Shown: piece by piece, positions 1 to 12,500 of the stretch
Position numbering within the stretch: the first letter of the stretch is position 1
Layout of the letters: every line of letters starts with the position of its first letter
Origin: Burhinus oedicnemus
Taxonomy: Eukaryota > Chordata > Aves > Charadriiformes > Burhinidae
DNA: 64,000 nt
Direction: 5' to 3'
NCBI GenBank assembly: GCA_008921705.1
Contig: VFFE01009197.1
Location: 804,476 to 868,475 of the forward strand
Translations under genes and position numbers: made by a program
The notes under the pieces: model-generated
What the model was told of the DNA's origin: nothing
Seen by the model: the letters and a program-made list of their open reading frames with translations, nothing else
The model's database searches: none

Positions 1-1466
1 GGCATTGTGTGTCTGCTCTGTTCAGATTTCCTAAGCTGCTCTGTTTATATCAATGGTTATGCATTATGCTTTGAGCAAAGCATGAATCTGAAAGCCCAGG
101 TATCAGACTACACGCATTCTAACACTTGATTTAAAAAGACACTGAATTTTCAGCTTTTTTGAGGACAGTCAGTATGTTCTATCTGATTGTGAGGTGGTGT
201 AGCTATTATATTTTGTGAATTAGCGACTGCTACCCAGGTTTAGTTCACTTAGAAACCTTTCCACCGAGAAGCTGAGATACCAGATATACATTTCATTTCA
301 GATTGAAGGTCTTTTACTTTGGCCAGTACTATCAATACTGGTTTGTGTGTATTTTGGCTTAGAATGATACTGCAGATATCAATAGGAGGAATGTGCTGAA
401 AGTTCTGAATTCAGATCCTCCACAGAGCAATGCAGAGGATTTTGTTATTAAATTATGTTTAAGCAATCAAACACAACAGCCACATGCTATTGTTCTGAAA
501 ACAAACATTCTGTTGAGAGTGCATTGTTACATATAGCTTCATTTAAAATCATGCACAATTACTTCTGGCATTGTGTTTCATTCAGCAAAAATGGGATATC
601 ACAATATGGTTTATTAGACTAACTAAATCCACTCGAAACAAGTACAGTTTCCAGAAGACGTTTCTTGTGCAAACCTTTGAACACAATAATCCCCGAGGAC
701 TCTGAATTAATTCAGAAAGAGAAAATACATTACTGGTGTATTTTTGGTTGGCTTTGATGGGGGAGGAGAAATTATAGAAACTTATTAGGGCACTACACAA
801 AACATGCCAATATTTTGCATTTTCCAATATAATGAAATTTGACAGATGAGAAACAGGCCTCTCAAACTCCACTCTTAACTGAAAAAAGGGAACTTGCAAT
901 CTGCAAAGCTAGGTCTGCTATGCTTCAGTGATGTTTGGTTTACATTAGAGGAAATAGGTATGATGTAAACTAATCTTACATTTCGGATCTCAGGAGGACA
1001 ATGATACACAGAAAAAAAAAATTGACTACGCTCAACCAGATTTATCAACACGTCTCTTTTTTAAGAATAATTTATAAACAGAGATCTGTAAAGAACTACC
1101 TAAATTTTAATAGTTAGTTCTTAAATAGCTCTGAAGCAAATCCATATAAATATATAAATCCATATAAATATAAACCAGTCCTTTCTAGACAAATCCTTTA
1201 ATTTCTTGATAACAAAGATCTCTCACTATCTTTATTCAGAACTTTTTTTTTTCCCCAAAAAAGCATGGTAGTTATTTGTAAAAACTGAGTTTATATTTTG
1301 AAAACAATTAAGCTTTGCTGCCAATTAAAGAGTGGCTTTTATCACAGAATTTACAGTAAGATATTATATATATTGAACTGTACGCATTCTGTGGTACTGT
1401 AATATCTTATATGATATGGAAGTGAAACCGTATTTCTCAGATGTCTCAGACGCTCTTGTTTCTGTA

Positions 1467-1563
1467 AGCAACCTGGTCTAGTGGGAGGTGTTCCTGCCCT
1501 GGAGTTGGAACTAGATGATCTTTAAGGTCCCTTCCAACCCAAACCATTCTATGATTCTATGAA
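1467..1563 (+). mobile_element. CR1 LINE, truncated 3' end
   Basis: About 97 bp match the 3' terminus of avian CR1 non-LTR retrotransposons in sense orientation. A block containing GATGATCTTTAAGGTCCC and a CCTTCCAACCC segment is followed by the terminal ATTCTATGA octamer-type repeats. CR1 copies are usually 5'-truncated like this one. It sits in the last PPARG intron. It has no coding capacity. Confidence 0.92.
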
Positions 1564-4500
1564 CTTAATTTCTGTAAGAACTATATGAATATTGAACCAG
1601 GATGATTTAATTGAAAATGGGATTTCAAAACCAGCTCATATTACCTCAAGGACCTTACTAGCATACTGTAATGTTTAAGTCACTTTAAGAACTCCCGTGT
1701 ACAAGTATCTTAAAAGAAAACCAGTTTGTGAAACAAAAAAAGATCCCAGCCAAATGCTCTAATTCTAAGTGAATCTGTCATTGTCTAGCAAAATTACATT
1801 ATTTCTGCTGGCTCCATGGGTGCTATCTCTTATGCAGCTCTAAAAAGAAGAAGAGAGAAGGGAAAGAGAAAGATAATTCCAGCTGGAACATTGCATGTAG
1901 AAAGCTTTTCATTGTGAAGTCTGTGTTTGGAATTTGCCAGAAATCCTACAAAACAGGTCAGCCTCTTGATATCAAAAATAGTTGCTTTTGGGTTATATGC
2001 AAAAAGGCAAAATGCCTATATAACAGTAAAAAGAAGCTGACAATTTACTGTAATAGCAACAAAATGAAAGTACTCCCACTTCCACAATCAATCATTTTAT
2101 TGTTTCTGAGCTGCTCAGTGCAGCCTCGCTCTGTCTCAATGATTCCAAATGTTACTCTGAACTCATTATTACAAAGCTGAAGAATTGCTCTTAATGTTGG
2201 TATATTGCACTTTCAAATAATAATGTAAATGGCAAACGCATTCTAGAATTCTGAATTTAATGCTGATGAGACAGAGAGACTGTGTGTGTGAGCAGTAGGA
2301 TATTACCTTGGTTTTACAAAAGAAATGCTTTATGCTGTTAACAGCAATGCCAAACTCTCATTACAACATTATTTTACTTATGGTAACTTTGAAAACTATG
2401 CTTTGGTAAAATGAGATTTGGAAAACTTTTTTCAAGGAGATATTCTTTCTTCCTGTTGTATTCCTGTGTGCCACTAAGGCATATCCTCAGCCACTAGTGA
2501 ATGCCATGGTATTCATGTTAAAAAACTTGAAGCATCTTTAAAAATATGATAGATACCTGAGCTGAGAATGAAGAAGGTTTAAGAACAAGTTGGATGTCTG
2601 TATTTGAGCAGGAAAGATAATAGTCCAAGCCTTATTGGGATAATCCACATTTATAAACAAAGAAAACTCACTCAACACGTGTTGTTTGTTGTCAAATAAA
2701 GAAAAAGCTCAAAAGGTAATTTTCTAGCATGTTTACATATGATGGATGGACTTGAACTTTTTGTATATTATCTTCTGCAGTGTTTATGATATAGTGGTGT
2801 TTGGGAATTGTAGGCAGGGTATACCTGTAAAGACCCAACATCTGTTAGTCAACATGAAGTCAAACTAGTATTTGAATTTAGAAATGTTCCTACAGTCACT
2901 TTTTCTGTTTTCTGAGCGCATTCTTTCCAGTAACTTTTGAGCTGTGAATCACTGCTGCTTGTTTAACCACTATATTCAACAATTTTGCTACAATCTGAGA
3001 TCAGCAAAATTGGAAGTTTTATCACTGAATAGTACCGAGAAATAGTTCATATTTGACTGCTACACAAATCCTGCTGTAGCAAACCTGTTAGAACAAAGAA
3101 ATGCTTCCTAATCAGACCAAGAACTGCAGATAATCACTGTGGGCTTTGAACCAAAATCTTGATGACTACAATACATGTGACAGTCTCAGAAGAAAAACCT
3201 CAAACTGCTGAGTCATATCTGCTTCAACAAAAGAAGTAGCACAGTTGTTCAGCCAGCCATATCTTTGCCTGTTTTATCATATTAAAATTTCAGAATGCGT
3301 ATTTAAATGCAAAATGCACGTAATCAAAGCTATTAAAATATAAAGGTATGGGTAAAGGCATGCAGATGGCAACTTGTGAGGAATGGAAAAAAATTGTAAT
3401 TATTGTTCGAAACATGAAAGAAGCATCCAAATCTGTAAGTAAATAAGCAAACAAAATATTCTTCCCTCAGATAGTATAGAACATCAGTTTACACAAAGTC
3501 ATACTGTTGATACTCCAAACTAAGGGGCTATTAGCCTTTCCCAGTTGTTGTGAACATTTTCTTACTTAGAACCGCTTCCTGCAGAATCTTCAAACTAAAT
3601 GAAACAGCCATATGACAATGAATGAAAACCTAAAGAAAAAAATGAATAAAGAAAAGTGATAGTAAAAGGAGAAATGTGGTACTTTCTTGGCATACTCTGA
3701 ATGGATAAAAGGCAGGTCACAAATAGCACAAAAGCTAAACTTCAATTAACAATCTTCTGTGTCAGAGAGGTTTAAAAGAGGTGTGCAATTCACTTTTAGT
3801 CATCTCTCACCTTATCATTTCAAATCTCTGTACTTTGGCCTTCTGTAACCTAATTTTATTGTATCATAAGAATATCCTGCTACAACTCATTTGGTTTTGT
3901 CTTTCACTTCCCTCATCTGTTCCCTTTGCAGTTCCCTCTGTGAGCTTTCAAACAGCAAGTCTGTCTTACTTAGCCTCTTCAAAGGCCTCCCCCACAGTCT
4001 CATATCTAGTTTACTCCCATTCTGGTTCTTCCTATTCTCTACCTAAATTTTTCTCAAAGCTTACTGTTCATCATTTCCTTTGTATTTTTTTCCACAAGCC
4101 ACATCTATCTGGAGCTCCTTACTGCACAAAATACACTTTTTCCTACAGTAACCCAATGAGTCTGGAGCATGTATATTTAAGAGTATCTTAACAACCTGAA
4201 ACATACCATAATACCTGTATGTTAAAGCATTTGCCTCTTATTTCTTTTTGTTTCTGATTTAGATATGTTTTTTGGAACAGAAACAGCATTTTCCTCTGTA
4301 AAAAATTTTTACTGAGAAAGTATAGCAAACTGTCAACACCCAAAAAATAATGTCCATTTCCTGAAGTTCTCATTCATGAAAAATCTCTCTTGCCTTCAAT
4401 GGGAATTTTCCTTCCTCTTGAATCGGCTTATTTAAAAATAACATCTTATGATCTCCTAGGCTTTTGTCATAGTCATCTTTTCTGACTCTAGTTCCACTGG

Positions 4501-4994
4501 GTCATTATAAAGCCATTAGACTTGGTTTTTCAAAGGAGCTTAAGGATTTTAGGCAGTTAAGTCTCACTGAACGTCAGTTGACCTCGGGCACCCAAATTTG
4601 GGGAGCTCCTTGGTAAGCTTCAGTCTCAGTATTGATCTCCTGGGTTTGCTTCCTGGACTCTAAAGTTGCACTGGGGAGCACAACGTTTGAATTCGGTTTC
4701 ACTTCTGAAAAACTCACACCCTAAAAATTCCCACCATAAAAGAAGCAGGGGGCAAATGGAGATTAATCTCAGAGGAAATGAAGGCCACAGTCTTTGTGCT
4801 TTTTGATTTTTTTATATCACTGTTCACTGAGTCATACCCAGCTAGTTCAGAGTTCATCTGCAATACAGAAGTAAAATTTAAAGCTATCACAACCCAAAGC
4901 CAAAAGTATTAACAGCTTTGAAGTACTGAAATTTGGGAAGTTTCTGAAAGATATAAAGAAAGCAGATAGATTTTGCAGCACAGGTCCTGTATTT

Positions 4995-5163
4995 ATAGAA
5001 TCATAGAATCATTTAGGTTGGAAAAGACCTTTAAGATCATCCAGTCCAACCATTGACCCTACTCTACCAGGTCTGCCACTAAATCATGTCTCCAAGCACC
5101 ACATCTACACGACTTTTAAACACATCTAGGGATGGTGACTCAACCACCTCCCTGGGCAGCCTG
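4995..5163 (-). mobile_element. CR1 LINE, truncated 3' end
   Basis: About 170 bp match the CR1 3' region in reverse orientation. The block opens with two AGAATCAT repeats (the reversed 3' terminal repeat), then AGGTTGGAAAAGACC and GATCATCCAGTCCAACC, and continues to a CCTGGGCAGCCTG segment. It is intronic in PPARG and opposite to PPARG transcription. The element is a dead fragment: too short to encode anything. Confidence 0.95.
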
Positions 5164-6034
5164 CAAATGTGACAAATTATGTTAAATAATAATTGCAATC
5201 ACTTAAGAAGGTATTTGGGGACAGACAGAAATAACAGAACAGCTATTATTATGAAAGATAATAATGGTTAAAAAAGAAAGATTTTACTTCTTCCCGAAGA
5301 ATAAGATATGCCAGAGATAATCCTGGACTCTTGCAGCTGTGGCATTGCATGCAGCTGACTTTGGCTGTAAACATCCATCCCAGATTCCTCCATATGGAGA
5401 ACTCTCTGTTGGCACGAGCCCAGAAAAGGCATTTTCTGTACAAGCCACATCTAGCGGTCCTCCACTGCCATAAGCATCTGTGGCTAAGCTGATGAACTGA
5501 TGCTAAAAGTTATCATGAGACTTATTAATAGCAACTGGAACTTGGCTGTGGAGAAGAACTGAACCTGTGATTTTTAAATCTCCCAGGTTAGTAAGACTGC
5601 AGAAGTTGAATTCATGCCTTTATTTTGATAGGGTAGCATTCACCATAGCAGCAAACATTTTTAATGGTAGCAACTACATGCAAATCCATAAGAGTATACA
5701 TTGATTTTCCAAAAGTGTATTACCTGGTACAGACTGTTTATCCCCCAACTATATCTCACTCCTCCTTTCCACAAATACTCCCAGTTTACTGTGGAAAATG
5801 CATTATAGTATTGTATAAAACTGTCTCTGTATCTGCACCACACAAATGCTTGAACTGTTTCTAAAACTAGTTCTAAAACTTCTTTGAGCAAATTCTAGTG
5901 AAATCTTACAAATAAATACACTGAGAAATTGTCAAACAGTTCTCAGGAAATGCCATATCTAAATGCTTAACATCCTAAGAAATCTTTAAGAAAATAACAT
6001 GAGATCGATGTTTCTGTATTCTTCATAAACATAA

Positions 6035-6304
<270 letters not shown>

Positions 6305-6350
6305 TGACCATAGTAGTTCTAATCCGCTGACATAATGTATGTTCTTCAGA

Positions 6351-6358
6351 TTGCACTA
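6351..6358 (+). promoter_or_regulatory. miR-130/301 seed match in PPARG 3' UTR
   Basis: TTGCACTA is an 8-mer match to the miR-130/301 family seed. It lies 47 bases after the PPARG stop. Repression of PPARG by miR-130 is established in mammals; conservation here suggests the same control in this species. Confidence 0.65.
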
Positions 6359-6394
6359 TTTCTTTGAGGGAAAACTTTGCATACCTAAGAAATT

Positions 6395-6402
6395 ACTGTG
6401 AA
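6395..6402 (+). promoter_or_regulatory. miR-27 seed match in PPARG 3' UTR
   Basis: ACTGTGAA is an 8-mer match to the miR-27a/b seed. It sits in the conserved block CTAAGAAATTACTGTGAAA of the PPARG 3' UTR. miR-27 is an established repressor of PPARG in mammalian adipogenesis. It lies about 40 bases from the miR-130 match, a spacing at which paired sites can act together. Confidence 0.7.
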
Positions 6403-6530
6403 ACAGCATTTAAAAAGAGAGAGCTTAGTATAGTAGATCTATTTTATGCATATTGTTTATAAAGACACATTTACAATTTACTTTTAATATTAAAAATATC
6501 TATATCATTAAATTGTTGGCAGTATTTTCA

Positions 6531-9500
6531 GAATTAATTTTTTAAACTATCTTATTTCTTAAAATTGCTTGTCCAGTATGATTGATGCTTCACTGAAGTT
6601 GGTTAAGCATGCAGTTAAATTTTCAACTCAAAAATAAAAATCTTTCTCCTTAAACATTTCTAGGGAAACATTTTAAGTATTATGTTTGATTTTGTGCTCC
6701 CAAGGCAGCAGCAAAAGAACAATAAAGTTGAATCACAGATTAGTGTAACTTCCTATGAGAGCTTAAAAGCCAAAAGTTAGAAATGTCAGGTCTGACAATA
6801 TTTGTGCCTACCGTAACATAATTTTACACTGATAGAGCTCTGAAAAGAGGTCTTAGTGTAAGTAAGAATTAGGCCCACCATTTGTGGGCAAACCCAGAAA
6901 CTAGATGCCATTTCAAGAATTAATTAAGGACTATGCACTGCTCACCACTCTTAGGAAGCAGAGTATTTTCGATGACTCTGCTCATGCAAGGCAGAGGCAG
7001 GTGGAGCAGCGGCCTGCGTGGTGGCGCCGTGGAGCTGCCCCCCCTGGCTCCAAGGCACATGCCACAGCAGCCAGTGCTAGTGCAGCTTTCAGTCACTCTG
7101 TTGAGTCTGCAGTTGGAATAGGCTTGTACAAACCACTTGGCCTGAGACCCTCCCAAGTTATTTGAGAAACTATCATTGAACAAGATGTTCGGTCAAAAAT
7201 CTTATGGAAAATTGGAATAGTGTGACTCGTCCTAAACAAAAGCAAAGTTTGGATTAATTCTTTAAAACATAACCCTGTAATGGAAACCCTGCTATGTTAG
7301 TTTGACTTGAGCTGTCGTTGTTTGTCACTGGCAACAAGAATGCTTTGAGATACTCACTGCTTTTAAGATTGTTAATTTTCTTATATATGTTACCCTATAA
7401 TGTCACCTAAGATTTCCACTGGGAGCAAAGCACAGGAGAGTGAATAAATTCAACAGAAGGTAAATTTACTTACACTATCTTCTTTTGGTATTCTCAGTAC
7501 TGTTGTGAGATTCCCTTAGAATCACATTTAGCCTGGCCACATTTACTGTTTGTGAATGTGGCCCTGACAAAGCCAAGCAGGTGTGATCCACGCTGCTGGA
7601 CCAGAAGAAGGAATGTTGGGGAAAAAAGCCACTAATTGTAACAGATGTATTGAAGTAAGGAGCGGTCCTCAGTTGAATATCCTTAGTTTCCTCACCATGT
7701 CCACATTTTCTTTATGTAGCAAAAAGTGTGCCTTAAACTTAGTGAGACAAGTTCAGTGGTAGACCAAGAGGTAATGTTAGGGTATATGGGATTTTCAGGG
7801 AGTAGAAATTGGCCTTACTCCCAATATAGAAAATCTAAGTTGATGCAAATTATGCAATAAAGAGGCTGACAGAGGAAAATATTAAAATAAATCTTTAAGG
7901 TTATGTCTTCTACACCTGAAAATGTCTCCCACTACTTACTTCAGATAACCTCTGGGCCTATGGTCAGTAGTAAGCATTATGTGCACCAGGAAGTTTGGCA
8001 AATTGGATCATTCATCCTCAAGGTTTAAAACCCACAGATTAAATTGCACCGAGATGAAGTCAGTATGAGGCTAAAGGGAACAGCTTTGATCTTCACTAAG
8101 TTTGCAATGAGATCATTTCAAGTAACTTAGAAATGATTGCCCTAAAGCAAACGGAATATTGCATGTTAATGCTCAAGATTGCATGTTTCCTGCACACTTC
8201 AAGACAGGCACATTGTGCTAGCTGCACATCGGATTCTGACAGGACTTACGTGCACACATAATTTGTGTGTGTTACAATTCAAATGAAAATATTCTCTTTC
8301 TTCTTGTTTTAAGTTGTTTTCCACTGGACACTGGCCATTTGAATTTTTGCCATCTATCACTTAGTGGGAGAACCTCTATTTAATTGCAGAGTTCATCCCC
8401 TCCTGTAGGAGGACATATCAAAGATTAACTGGCATTGAGATGGACCGCAGCTCCAACACTGAATTCCTATAATAGTAACACACAGCAAAAACTATTAATC
8501 TGAGCCTGCATTTCTTATATGATCCAGTTTTACATTGGCTTCACTAGAAATGAGAGTTCAGATTTAGTTTTAAATGAAGAAGAATTCTAGGGCATGTTCT
8601 TTTGTAAGTAATAATAAAAATTATTTGAAAGGGACAGTAGAAGAGATGCACTGACAATTACTTTGTTACAGGAAACCAAGGAGCACATTACCTCCAAGAG
8701 CCTAATTCTACTTTATTGCTAGTGGTAATATTTTTGAAAGGAGCAGTTTAGCAGTGACAGTGTTTAAGCCATTCAGTCCAATGTGGACATACACAATCCA
8801 TGTATTTTGAGAGTGGTAGGGTAACTGTAGTCATAACGGTCTAAGGATAAAAGAGGAGAGTTTTGCAGGAACAGGTGTTACCTTTTACTAGGATGAAGGG
8901 ACTGAATGCCCAAAAGCCTATACTTTTCTTTCAACTGTACAAGCTGCTCTAATAAAATATATTGTTCTCCCCACGTCCTGTCTTCTCTTACATTTTGACA
9001 GTTATTCATCATGTTTTCCTCAAGTCATGGAAAATGTTAATTTTTATGTGAATTACTAATCACAGAAATGTTCTGATTCTAAACGGTTACATCATGGTTA
9101 GGAAGTTTTGCCTAAAATACTTTTCTACAAGAATAAGTCTTAAGGGAAAAATGTTCATTTAATCGACAATTGCTATGTACTAATTTAGAACAAATGACTG
9201 TTATGAGGATATGAAAACATTTTTTCAAAAAATAGCATTTTCTCTTGTGAATTATATTCAGAATTTTGATCTAATTGTAAATACTTTCTGTTTCTATGGG
9301 ACTTTATTTATTAAAAACAAAAAACTTGCTAATGGGAGTTCATAAGTAGGTTGTAATATTTTCAGACTCTAGAGTTTTGGTTAGAATGGGCCATGCTATA
9401 AATGAACAATTTGTTTTTTGATCATCAGTGCTACTAAAAACATTTAACAACTCAAAAATAGAAACAGCCAGCTGGTATATGCCTGCCTTTGAAGAACTTC

Positions 9501-12500
9501 ATTTTGCTTGTGTTTTATTGTCCTTCCTTAGTCATCTGTTCACTACATCATAACATCTTCAGAGGTGATGTACTGAGTGGGATACTGGTACATTCCCATA
9601 GGTTTTAAAACTTCTGAGCTGTCATTCTGTCTTGCATGTTACACTGATCTGCTTTTTCACTAGAAAAACACTGGGTGTAAATCATGTCCAGAGAAAATAA
9701 TTTGGTATACCTGCACATATCCAACAACTATCTGCCTATTTCCCTCACCATGTCAAGCATCAACTACTCATCAAAACATTTCTTGTAGAAGCTCAAAGTT
9801 CTCTATTTAACAGGAAAAATGACCCTCTTCAGACAAAGTTTATTGGTGACCATTTCTATAGAAAATATTGCTGTCAGTGGCCTAAAATGAAAATTTAGAT
9901 GAGAGACAAACATTTCCAGCATCACCGTTATTACAGCAAAGGCAGCTGAGAGACCATTTTAATCACTGTTTCCATAACAGCAATGAAAAACTGTTTATCC
10001 TACTAATACAGGTAACTAACTGCCCTTCAGCACTGCATGAAAGGAAGCAGTTGAGTTGTGTGCTCCTAATATAATCTTTTCTGAACATAGACAGCCCTTC
10101 AATAGTCTAAAATACTGAAGCCTAGAAAATGGACTTCCTCATAATTTGTCACAACTTCTGTTACAAAGCTTTAGAAGTGCCACAGACCTGCCGTGCCCTG
10201 CCCTGCCCTTTTACTTTAGCATACACACTCTGGGTTTCCATTCACCACTGGTACAGTTAAGCCCTGGGGGATCAGTATTTAATATTTGATTTACAATTGT
10301 AAACTCTGTCTTAAAGTTGAGTGCATTTTAATGGGACTTTTTCCTTTTAAATAAGAGGTAGTATCTCTCCCTTAAACAGAGGTAACATCAACTGTGTAAA
10401 CATAAGCAATACAAAGCTGCAGCTAGAGACTGACAGAAGGAGGAAAACAAAAATGAACAGAGAAAAAGCCCCAACAAAGTAGCCTCCTGGATCACCAGAT
10501 CAATCATACACCCGTCAAATGCTTCTGGTTTTCATTCAAGCATTGGGAAAAATTATGTGCCTCATCTTAAATCCCATTCCAACTGCCTTGTCTACGGTGG
10601 TTAAAAATCAGCTGCATAGGTGTGTCTCCAGCTACGTGAATACAGCAATGTGCTTTTACACTTATCGGTACTAACTAGCCCTGAAAACATTGATAACTGT
10701 AGGAAAAACAATTTCTGAATTTCTGATTTTTCATTTTGATATGCAGGTTATAGATATGAAATTAGAGTGGCGAAGCAGCAGACCTTAAACACTGCTCACT
10801 GGTTTTAAGAAAATAATCAGTAGCCAATGGCTGGCACAAAACAAAAGGAAATAAAAGATTCCAGGACTTCAGATGCAATGTAATATGATTATATATGTGT
10901 GCGTGCACACAAGCAAGGACATACATAATGTTCATTTATAGTATAGCTCCTTACCAGAAACCATTACTAGTAATCTGTGGGCGGAAGAACTCCAGACAGT
11001 AAAAAATAGCTGCTACTTGTTACATTTTTGCTCATACATTCTGAGAGTTGCCTCAAAATATATACTGCTCATTTTCCAGTATAAAAAGAATATTTAGCTA
11101 TAAGTAGTTTTGCTTCTGATCAACCTGCATTGCCATCTGGCCCTCTATTTCATCAGTTCTCTTTTGCCACACCCCTACTTTCGCGCCATATAAATTCAGC
11201 TGGATTTCTTGTCAGTATGTGAGCTGTTGTTTGATATATATATCCTATAACCTCAAGTTTCAGTGTTGTGTTGGAGATGGGTATGAGCAACTGCAACTTG
11301 GGATACGGAGACAGTGTAATTTCACTATGTCTGCTCATTCATCAGACCTGGCAAATACAGACGCTGTTTCAAGGATTATACAGAGTATCCCTGTTTATGG
11401 TACCCTAGTCTCTGGACCTTAGCGTTCTGTATAAAAGCTGCACACTTGCAAAGATATCAGCTCTTCTTCCCAACATGTACAATATGTAATCTTGGAAATG
11501 TATCCTTATCATACTTATTTGTATGCAAGGCACCTGAAGTACCTAAACAAGATTAGAGTCCTGCTATACTTGGCCTTACTGACACCAGCACTGTTCCAAG
11601 TAACTTACACACCAAGACAAGGCAGACAATGGGAGGGAGCCATCAGTGAATTTTATGGTGTCCTTTTCAGGATCCACAGACAAGAAACAACACTCAGCTT
11701 AGTACCCAGTCAGACTGCTTAGGCTGCCTCGTACAGGTTTTTACATTTATACTTTGCACAGCCAATAGCCTTGTGAGACTTCATGTTTGCAAGAAGTTTT
11801 AGCATAACAAAGCCAGTGAACAGCATCTATACATCAATAGGATCCCAAAATATGAATGGTTAGTTCAGTTTGGTCTCTTTATTGTTTGATGTATCAAATC
11901 CTGTGCTAAATTATTGGAAGAACATAATCTCTACACTGTAGTTTATCCAGATCATATAGCAAGCCTTACCCTGGGCAAGCCTTACTCAAGGCAGTGACTC
12001 TTAGATCTTCAGGGTTAAATTCCTCCAAGGCTTCTTTTAAATGTGAAATTGATTAACTTCAATAGATTCTTGCAAGCAGCTAGAATCAGTTCTCAACTCT
12101 CAAATGGGACAAGTTTCTAATTATGATTTTGCTAACTGAATATAACTTTCAGCTCTGCTTTAGAAAAGGGCATGCATGGTAAAGCAGAAAAAGAGCTTCA
12201 GCTGCAAATGAAAATAGCCCTTCTATTGAGACACATACTGTTTAAGGACTTTCTTTTTAATTATTAAGCTTCCTTATTGTGCTGGAAGCGGGCAGCATTT
12301 TCATAACAGCATTGGCCAAGAAGAATATCCATTGCTCATTATATTATATGCTGTTACCCAACAAGGTTTTTTTAGTTCCGTGGAAACAACAAGGGAAAAC
12401 TGTACTCTCTAGAGGCAGGGGAGGGAAGGAGAAATACGCAGCACCATTGGTTCTCACACTGGGAAGAGCTGGCAGTGCAGGAGAAGATCTTGTCCTGCTT

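Larger units (their letters stand above)
6305..6530 (+). other. PPARG: PPARG 3' UTR
   Basis: The sequence after the stop closely resembles the mammalian PPARG 3' UTR as I remember it, especially the block from about 6430 to 6500 around TTTTATGCATATTGTTTATA. Possible cleavage signals are ATTAAA at 6489-6494 and 6507-6512, where the remembered mammalian transcript also ends. AATAAA at 6633-6638 and 6721-6726 are alternative, more distal signals. The exact end cannot be set from sequence alone. Confidence 0.8.

Noticed and set aside
3781..4191. 136-codon plus-strand frame in the PPARG intron
   Set aside because: Ser/Leu/Phe-rich with no domain and no flanking exon signals. It is consistent with a pyrimidine-rich stretch read by chance.
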